A program made the position numbers and the translations under genes. A model generated the notes under the pieces. The model was not told the origin of the DNA. It searched no databases and saw only the letters and a program-made list of their open reading frames with translations. DNA of 64,000 bases from Okeania sp. KiyG1 (GTDB lineage Bacteria; Cyanobacteriota; Cyanobacteriia; Cyanobacteriales; Microcoleaceae): NCBI RefSeq assembly GCF_014132355.1, contig NZ_BLZO01000069.1, positions 1 through 64,000 of the forward strand, read 5' to 3'. Of the stretch, positions 57,861-64,000 are shown in pieces (the stretch's first letter is position 1; each line of letters begins with the position of its first letter).

Positions 57861-58631
57861 TTATAAATTTTTGAGTTGTGCATCCTGATTAAAAAATTGT
57901 CTACATAAACCATAGGTAATTAATAAACTTGTCACCAAGTTTGTAAAAGCCAAAAGAAACATAATTAAAATCTGATATGCTACAGCATTCAAAGGATTAA
58001 CACCAGTTAATAACTGACCAGTAAAAATACCAGGAAGCGTAACTATTCCAACTACCATCATTAAATTTAAAGTAGGTATTAATGCAGCACGAACAGCATC
58101 TTTTCTATATTTAGCAACTGCCTGTTGAGAAGTAGCTCCTAAACTTAAATAAGTTTCAATTTCTACTGGACTAGAATTAATTGTACTGACAAGTCTTTCG
58201 CCAGCGAGCGCTGCTGTATTCATGGCATTTCCTAATACTATTCCTACTAAGGGAATTAAGTATTGAGGTTCGTACCAAGTTTCAGGTTGAATAACTAATA
58301 AGTTGGTATAACTGATACTTAAAACTGTACTTGTTAAAATCGAAACCCAAACTAAAGGTAATAATCGAGGTATTTTTTTACTAATTCTATTCCTAGCAAC
58401 AACAGAAGCAACTGTTAACATAATAGTAATCATAGCGACCACCAACCAAGGTTGTTTATTATCAAATACTATTTCTAATACATAGCCAACAAATATTAAC
58501 TGCACAATAGTACGAATTGTCGCTATTAATAATTGCCATTCTAATCCTAATTTTTGCCAAGCTGACAAACCAATAGCTATAGCAATAAGTCCTAAAGCCA
58601 TAGCTATATCTATAATTGTTAATTGAATCAT
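57861..58631 (-). CDS. fetB: ABC transporter permease of the FetB/UPF0014 family
   Basis: 256-residue inner-membrane protein with about seven hydrophobic helices. It matches FetB (YbbM), the permease of the FetAB exporter linked to iron homeostasis and oxidative stress resistance. Signatures: 'MALGLIAIAIGLSAWQKLGL', 'RTIVQLIFVGYVLE', 'GNAMNTAALAGERL', 'LSLGATSQQAVAKYRKDAVRAALIPTLN' region and 'GIVTLPGIFTGQLL'. No fetA ATPase gene lies next to it here, and upstream is a truncated duplicate, so the partner must be elsewhere. Start ATG 58631. Confidence 0.9.
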   Translation of the reverse strand: MIQLTIIDIAMALGLIAIAIGLSAWQKLGLEWQLLIATIRTIVQLIFVGYVLEIVFDNKQPWLVVAMITIMLTVASVVARNRISKKIPRLLPLVWVSILTSTVLSISYTNLLVIQPETWYEPQYLIPLVGIVLGNAMNTAALAGERLVSTINSSPVEIETYLSLGATSQQAVAKYRKDAVRAALIPTLNLMMVVGIVTLPGIFTGQLLTGVNPLNAVAYQILIMFLLAFTNLVTSLLITYGLCRQFFNQDAQLKNL

Positions 58632-58723
58632 ATTTGTTACTTATACCAAATTAATAATAAGTTCCATAGAATAATATTTTAATCAGAGTTGACTGTAGAT
58701 TAAAATATACAGGTTAATAAATT

Positions 58724-58969
58724 TCATATTTTAGCAACAACAGAAGCAACTGTTAACATAACAGTAATCATAGCAACTACTAACCAAGGTTGTTTATAAT
58801 CGAATACTATTTCTAATACATAGCCAACAAATATTAACTGTACAATAGTACGAGTTGTTGCTATTAATAATTGCCATTCTAATCCTAATTTTTGCCAAGC
58901 TGACAAACCAATAGCTATAGCAATAAGTCCTAAAGCCATAGCTATATCTATAATTGTTAATTGAATCAT
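58724..58969 (-). pseudogene. Truncated tandem copy of fetB (first 80 codons)
   Basis: It repeats the first 80 residues of FetB with very few changes (for example Ile to Thr, Asn to Tyr) and then stops after 'VASVVAKI'. It is part of a 338 bp tandem duplication: 58391-58728 and 58729-59066 match along their whole length, including the upstream leader 'TTTGTTACTTATACCAAATT'. The copy cannot make a transporter, but it places a duplicate of the promoter region ahead of fetB. Confidence 0.85.
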
Positions 58970-59118
58970 ATTTGTTACTTATACCAAATTAATAATAAGT
59001 TCCATAGAATAATATTTTAATCAGAGTTGACTGTAGATTAAAATATACAGGTTAATAAATTTCATAATTCTGTGCAACTTCACATAAAATTGGTATAAAG
59101 TTTAATTTTATATTAGTT

Positions 59119-59350
59119 AGGGCTTACCGATCTAATCTCAAAGCATTGACAGATAAAGCCAAGTTTCTTTTAGGTCGAAAAAAGTGTCAGCTTTTCAGTC
59201 CAAAAAGCTCAAAAAATCAGTACAAAAAATCAGTATTTTAGGCATACAAGAGCAGAAAAATTACTCTGGCAACTTTTCCTCCTACCTCCTATATAATTCT
59301 CCCTCTCTCCTGACTCCTACCCTCACCAAAATACTTTTTCAGCCAACTCT
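59119..59350. repeat. MITE-like element of the AGGGYTTGCTGA family (degenerate)
   Basis: 232 bp, 'AGGGCTTACCGATCTAATCT' at the left, 'CAGCCAACTCT' at the right. The left end matches the 20698 copy best, so those two may form a subfamily. Confidence 0.65.
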
Positions 59351-59883
59351 AGTTAGTAAAAATCATAATTAACCTCACCAAAAGCATTATGCTTTCTAGT
59401 TAGGTATGACTAATTTATATTAATGTATATTCTGAAATTCTAATTTTTAGAAGACTTAGCTAGGAATAGTTAAGTTAATTAGAATTACAGATATGAGGAT
59501 TCTTTAAATGTAAGCATTTCCTGCGGAATGCTGCGCAAACAGCTTTTAGCGGTTAGCTATGCGGTTAGCTATTGCGTTTGTCATGCTGCGCAAACAGCTT
59601 TTAAATAGACATCTCCTTCATGGATAGGGAGTAGGGAATAGGGGGAAAGAATTGATAATTGCTGTGCAATAATTGATTGGATTTTTTATGATTGGAGATG
59701 TCTAATCAATAAAGCAAGCATTCATTTAATTTCTACTACATTATCAACCAGATATTCGTACTCTAAAGCTTTGATAAAATTGCTTTTTTCTCCTTTAAAA
59801 GTAATAAAGCTAATAGGTCATAGCTGACTGCTTAATTCTTACCTTTGAATTAACTTTAAAGATACTTGGAATTAACTTTAATA
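59351..59883. other. Spacer with a TAGACATCTCC element and short repeats
   Basis: 59510-59600 has two copies of 'GCTGCGCAAACAGCTTTTA'. 59606-59704 is a 99 bp element, TAGACATCTCC...GGAGATGTCTA with a perfect 11 bp terminal inverted repeat. Nothing else was seen. Confidence 0.6.
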
Positions 59884-60123
59884 TTAGCTAATAGCCTCAC
59901 TCAAGTCATCATAATCTATAGCTGGTTCAGGAGGATTTTCAAGACCTGACTTATGAGTATCAGTTAGTACTTGCCAAACTAAACCACCAAAGCGTTCGGC
60001 ACATCTCTTTTGTATACTCTCTATTAACTTTTCACCATAGTAATATTTTTCTTCATTCCAATACACATTCTCTTTTTTTCCAGTTTCTTTGTTATCAACT
60101 GTTATCACAGAATATTTTGACAT
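59884..60123 (-). CDS. Small hypothetical protein (79 aa)
   Basis: Charged, soluble 79-residue protein ('KYYYGEKLIESIQKRCAERF', 'PEPAIDYDDLSEAI' at the acidic end) without recognised domain. AGGAGAATACA directly before the ATG at 60123 is a good ribosome-binding site with normal spacing, which supports it as real. No linked gene suggests a role. Confidence 0.6.
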   Translation of the reverse strand: MSKYSVITVDNKETGKKENVYWNEEKYYYGEKLIESIQKRCAERFGGLVWQVLTDTHKSGLENPPEPAIDYDDLSEAIS

Positions 60124-60557
60124 TGTATTCTCCTAATATATGTTAAGTAATAGGCACCTCTAATTACTCTTAGAAAAATTAAAAATTTACTTGTATTAGC
60201 AATAAATTAAAGCATTTATTCTAGATGCAAATATATCAAATATAAAAAGAAATATACTACTACCTAAAGTTATAGATTAGGTAAATTTTTGATTGAGTTA
60301 ATACTAGAAAATATCTATCCTTAGATTGTAGCTAAAATTGTATTTTAGCAATCTTATTTGAGTTGTGAGATATTGTAGATTTTAGGAAATAGGGAATAGG
60401 GAACAGGTATGGGAAAAACACCGAAGCAATAAAATTATCACAAATGATTTAGGATTGCTATTACAAGACTCACGTTAACAGTAGCTTGATTTTCTAAGTC
60501 AGTTATCATATCAATAAATTTTACTAGCCTTTTATTCTTTAATTTCTCACTCTAAAT
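60124..60557. other. Divergent AT-rich spacer (434 bp)
   Basis: Separates the divergent small gene and the aminotransferase gene. AT-rich with GGGAATAGGGAACAGG-type short repeats near 60390; no clear promoter motif or element found. Confidence 0.4.
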
Positions 60558-61709
60558 ATGACTAATATTCCTCCCCTAGATTTAACACAACAGTATAAAT
60601 CAATCGCTGAAGAAATAAACACCAGAGTCCAAGAAGTACTCAGCTCTGGTCGCTATATTGGTGGCTCTATTGTTGATGAATTTGAACAACAATTTGCTAA
60701 CTATATAGATGTATCTCATTGTGTATCCTGTAACTCTGGCACTGATGCTCTATTTCTAGCTTTACGAGCTGTAAATATTGGCCCTGGTGATGAAGTAATT
60801 ACTACTCCTTTTACTTTTTTCGCTACCGCTGAAGTAATAAGTGCTGTCGGAGCAACACCAGTTTTTATTGATATTGACCCCCAGACTTTTAACCTAGATA
60901 TTGAACAACTCCAATCAGCAATTACTGAAAAAACAAAGGCTATTTTGCCAGTACATTTATTTGGTCAACCAGTAGATATGACCCGGTTAATGGCGATCGC
61001 TCGTTCCCATAATTTAATAGTTATAGAAGATTGTGCCCAAGCTACAGGGGCTGAATGGTCAGGAAAAAAAGTAGGAAGTTTTGGTGATATCGGTTGTTTT
61101 AGTTTTTTTCCTACTAAAAATTTGGGAGCTTTTGGAGATGGGGGTGCTTTAACTACTAATAACTCGGCGATCGCTGACCAAGTACGGATGCTCAAAAATC
61201 ATGGACAGTCTGCTAAATATTTTTATGAACATATCGGTATTAATAGTCGGTTGGACACCATACAAGCTGCAATTCTACAAGTTAAGTTGCGTTATCTAGA
61301 TAGTTGGAACGAGCAACGTCGGGATTTAGCAGATCGTTACCTTGAATTTATGAGTGGAATAAATGCTGTAGTTCCTCCTCAAGAGTTGACTGGTAGTAGA
61401 TGTGTTTGGAATCAATACACGATTAGGCTCAAAAGTCAAGATTTAGAAGCTACAGTAAAGTCTCGTTTTTCTAATTCTCTGCGTAATTGGATTCGTATTC
61501 AGTTACAAAACAAAGGAATAGGTTCAATGGTTTACTATCCTACTCCTTTACATTTACAGCCAGTTTACAAATTTTTGGCATTCCGTCAGTTGCCAGTGGT
61601 AGAACAAGTTTGTCATCAGGTTTTGTCCTTGCCTATATTTCCGGAACTTTCTACTCCACAACAAGAACAAGTTATATTTGCTTTGAAGGATTGTTTACAG
61701 GAACTTTGA
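60558..61709 (+). CDS. DegT/DnrJ/EryC1/StrS family aminotransferase
   Basis: 383-residue PLP enzyme that usually transfers an amino group to a 3- or 4-keto nucleotide sugar for surface polysaccharide or glycan synthesis. Lys187 in 'FFPTKNLGAFGDGG' is the Schiff-base lysine; 'VSCNSGTDALFLALRA' binds the cofactor phosphate; 'VIEDCAQATGAEW' provides the ring-binding Asp and nearby residues; 'NSRLDTIQAAIL' is the family signature. A short insert near 310 ('KSRFSNSLRNWIRIQLQNKG') distinguishes it from standard members. No sugar dehydratase or glycosyltransferase lies next to it, so the substrate stays open. Cytoplasmic. Confidence 0.92.
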   Translation: MTNIPPLDLTQQYKSIAEEINTRVQEVLSSGRYIGGSIVDEFEQQFANYIDVSHCVSCNSGTDALFLALRAVNIGPGDEVITTPFTFFATAEVISAVGATPVFIDIDPQTFNLDIEQLQSAITEKTKAILPVHLFGQPVDMTRLMAIARSHNLIVIEDCAQATGAEWSGKKVGSFGDIGCFSFFPTKNLGAFGDGGALTTNNSAIADQVRMLKNHGQSAKYFYEHIGINSRLDTIQAAILQVKLRYLDSWNEQRRDLADRYLEFMSGINAVVPPQELTGSRCVWNQYTIRLKSQDLEATVKSRFSNSLRNWIRIQLQNKGIGSMVYYPTPLHLQPVYKFLAFRQLPVVEQVCHQVLSLPIFPELSTPQQEQVIFALKDCLQEL

Positions 61710-62406
61710 TAGTCAGGAATTACGGCAAGGCACTACATATAGCAGATAAAAACTATAGCACTATGGTATATATAGTGTTTTTGTTGGAAAAATGCTTCAA
61801 TAATTTAGAATTTAGAATTTAGAATTTAGAATTACCTCTTCTTGAAAAGAAGAGGATTGGGTTACAGCGCTTTTCATTCGAGTAGACCACAAAGTCAGCC
61901 ATCTATTGTGGAATTTGCAGTCCTCGTTTCGCTGACCACCGCTTCACCTACCACCTAACTTTTTAACTGTGGTTTACCGATTTAAAAACTGCTGTAAAAG
62001 GAATTTTTTTCTTCTCTTGGTCGATTGGATATGGCGAGGAGACCTCGCCATCCCTCGACCGCTTTTTTCTCCATGAATGGAGAGGCTTTATACCTTAATT
62101 TTTCGGTAAGTTCTGATAGTGTTGACTTTAATATTTCTTTAAAATTTATTTTTGAAATTTGTAGTTTTGTATACTATACTTAATAAAAAGAAAAATAATT
62201 TAATTTAAGACAGCAGGGATAAATTTTTTTTATACCTTTTGAATCACTCAAAATCTGCCATTAGTTAAGAAGAAAAAAGGTACAACAAACAACAAAAAGA
62301 TGAAGGAAAAATTTCAGCTCTAAGCTCTAGAAATATAGCTAAATACAGATAAAGTAACAATTGCCCGTTACTTAGAAACTGTCAATATCCTTGACTTATT
62401 TTTGTT
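61710..62406. repeat. Spacer with a palindromic CTATATATAG relative and a GGCGAGG element
   Basis: 61725-61790 contains 'CACTACATATAGCAG' and 'ACTATAGCACTATGGTATATATAGTG', related to the following array. 61803-61833 has TAGAATT repeats; 61830-62108 is a long copy of the GGTCGA element with the perfect ATGGCGAGG/CCTCGCCAT palindrome (about 62032-62052) and an unrelated insertion at 61860-61985. 62110-62400 shows no feature. Confidence 0.55.
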
Positions 62407-63252
62407 GTGAAATACCACCCCCTTTTTTCAGACGACTTACACAAAAACTCTATATATAGTCAAAAAACTATAGTGCCACACTATATATAGCGATTTGCCA
62501 GAAAAAGCCAAGGTGAAATACCACCCCTTTTTTCAAATGACTTACACAAAAACCCTATATATAGTCAAAAACTATAGTGCCACACTATATATATGATTTG
62601 CCAGAAAAAGCCAAGGTGAAATACCACCCCCTTTTTCAGACGACTTACACAAAAACTCTATATATAGTCAAAAACTATAGTGCCACACTATATATAGCGA
62701 TTTGCCAGAAAAAAGCCAAGGTGAAATACCACCCCCTTTTTTCAGACGACTTACACAAAAACTCTATATATAGTCAAAAAAAACTATAGTGCCACACTAT
62801 ATATAGCGATTTGCCAGAAAAAAGCCAAGGAGAAATACCACCTCCTTTTTTCAGATGACTTACACAAAAACTCTATATATAGTCAAAAAAAACTATAGTG
62901 CCACACTATATATAGCGATTTGCCAGAAAAAAGCCAAGGAGAAATACCACCCCCTTTTTTCAAATGACTTACACAAAAACCCTATATATAGTCAAAAACT
63001 ATAGTACCACACTATATATAGCGATTTGCCAGAAAAAGCCAAGGAGAAATACCACCCCCTTTTTCAAATGACTTACACAAAAACTCTATATATAGTCAAA
63101 AACTATAGTACCACACTATATATAGCGATTTGCCAGAAAAAGCCAAGGAGAAATACCACCCCTTTTTTCAAATGACTTACACAAAAACCCTATATATAGT
63201 AAACAAAAACTATAGTGCCACACTATATATAGCGATTTACCAGAAAAAAGCT
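62407..63252. repeat. Tandem array: eight units of 103-109 bp with CTATATATAG palindromes
   Basis: Unit starts (GTGAAATACCACC or GAGAAATACCACC) at 62407, 62513, 62616, 62721, 62830, 62939, 63044 and 63148. Each unit has 'GACTTACACAAAAACYCTAT', two CTATATATAG palindromes, ACTATAGTGCCACACTATA and 'GCGATTTGCCAGAAAAA'. The first four units have AAGGTGAAA and the later ones AAGGAGAAA, so the array grew in at least two steps. It ends 210 bp before the ABC1 kinase start. Short frames within it are not genes. Confidence 0.93.
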
Positions 63253-63460
63253 AAACATACCTAAGTCATGTGTAACTAGCTATCAGCTTTTAGCAGCTTT
63301 GGTTAAAATTCCCGACAACCACAAGCGATAGTTTAGGAGGAGTAGTGTATCCCCTTCTCCCACGTTAAAAAAATGAACAAAGCTGAGTGCTGAGTGCTGA
63401 GTGCTTCTTTAACTCAACTCAATAAATAAAAATATAAAATTTAAGAGGAAAATATTAAAA

Positions 63461-64000
63461 GTGGATGACAATCACTTTAATTCAACAAGACGATACGACC
63501 CAGAAGCGATCGCTAAATATTACCGTTACCGTCCCTGGTTAGTAATTTGGAGATTTCTCGTTATACTTTTGTCCTTTGCTAGTTTTCTACTAGGAGTTTT
63601 ATGGGATAAATGGCAATATGACAAAGTTGAAGATACTCCCGAACGAGCTACCCAACTGCGAAAAATTCTAACTCGCTTAGGACCAACATTTATTAAAGTA
63701 GGCCAAGCATTATCCACAAGACCCGATTTAATTCGTAAAGACTTTTTAGAAGAACTAACAAAATTACAAGACCAGTTACCACCTTTTGATAATCAGAAAG
63801 CCATCTCAATTATAGAAACAGAGTTAGGCCAAAACATCAACAACATATACAGCGAAATTTCTCCCAGACCAGTTGCAGCAGCTAGTCTGGGTCAAGTTTA
63901 TCAGGCACGTCTTCAGAGCGGAGAAGTAGTAGCAGTAAAAGTTCAACGACCAAACTTATTGCCCATTATTACTCTCGATTTATTCTTAATGCGGTGGTCA
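63461..64000 (+). CDS. ABC1/AarF/UbiB family atypical kinase (partial, 3' end beyond window)
   Basis: The frame starts at GTG 63461 with AAGAGGAA about 10 nt upstream and is open to the window edge (180 codons). An N-terminal hydrophobic helix ('VIWRFLVILLSFASFLLG') is followed by the family-specific 'KxGQ' motif in 'FIKVGQALSTRPDLI', the Ala-rich loop 'AAASLGQVYQA' that replaces the Gly-rich loop, and the ATP-binding Lys in 'VVAVKVQRPN'. UbiB-like proteins support prenylquinone metabolism; in cyanobacteria several paralogues exist, so plastoquinone or tocopherol pathways are possible roles. Membrane-associated. Confidence 0.92.
   Translation, partial: MDDNHFNSTRRYDPEAIAKYYRYRPWLVIWRFLVILLSFASFLLGVLWDKWQYDKVEDTPERATQLRKILTRLGPTFIKVGQALSTRPDLIRKDFLEELTKLQDQLPPFDNQKAISIIETELGQNINNIYSEISPRPVAAASLGQVYQARLQSGEVVAVKVQRPNLLPIITLDLFLMRWS

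Noticed and set aside
62407-63252. Second possible CRISPR-like array
   Set aside because: The whole 103-109 bp unit is conserved, with no unique spacer portion; it is a plain tandem array.

Overview
The window comes from a filamentous marine-type cyanobacterium, probably of the Trichodesmium/Okeania/Hydrocoleum group. Supporting signs are the AT-rich sequence, many HIP1-type GCGATCGC octamers, cyanobacterium-specific genes (PlmA, Tab2/Atab2, Rps1B-like S1 protein, ferredoxin-nitrite reductase, PEP-CTERM proteins, pentapeptide repeats), low coding density, and intergenic DNA crowded with dispersed palindromic repeats and transposon relics. The placement is inference; no rRNA or marker tree is available here.

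Layout. 1-2.0 kb: start of an unknown membrane protein and nirA, with an NtcA-type site upstream. 3.0-12.3 kb: a signalling island. It holds a histidine kinase with an ethylene-receptor-type membrane domain, an Rcp-like response regulator, and two paralogues that share a receiver-PAS-DXCF cyanobacteriochrome GAF front end but end in different outputs: a class III adenylate cyclase and a GGDEF-EAL pair. 13-24 kb: pentapeptide protein, lipoxygenase with a 9 x 55 bp tandem array behind it, mtnP, a small conserved protein followed by a pseudoknotted structured RNA, a Tab2-like protein, avtA, and an LRAT-like pseudogene. 25-38.5 kb: methyltransferase, beta-rich hypothetical, GH57, two GDSL/PEP-CTERM esterases, CHAT protease, RNase III, a secreted hypothetical and a BadF/GlcNAc-kinase-like ATPase. 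39-46.3 kb: a gene graveyard with a chorismatase gene broken by a tnpB relic, a luciferase-like monooxygenase fragment, an IS1634-type transposase relic with an IS200/IS605 tnpB element nested inside it, Rps1B, and another tnpB relic. 46.7-52.6 kb: dienelactone hydrolase, plmA, nitroreductase and a DNPFD-motif membrane protein. 52.6-55.1 kb: a higher-order tandem array that includes a captured MITE. 55.4-64 kb: RTX protein, a decayed conserved gene, fetB with a truncated tandem copy, small hypothetical, DegT-family aminotransferase, an 8 x ~106 bp palindromic array, and the start of an ABC1/UbiB kinase.

Two patterns matter for anyone using this annotation. First, at least four otherwise good genes (nirA, the response regulator, the cyclase and the DNPFD protein), and possibly the CHAT gene, are broken by single-base losses in or next to homopolymer runs. 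Restoring the base gives normal family lengths, so these look like sequencing errors. Second, two genes carry in-frame TAA codons that cannot be explained that way and look like real decay. Much of the intergenic DNA belongs to at least six dispersed families of short elements with terminal inverted repeats (MITE-like), several present in many copies and sometimes nested.
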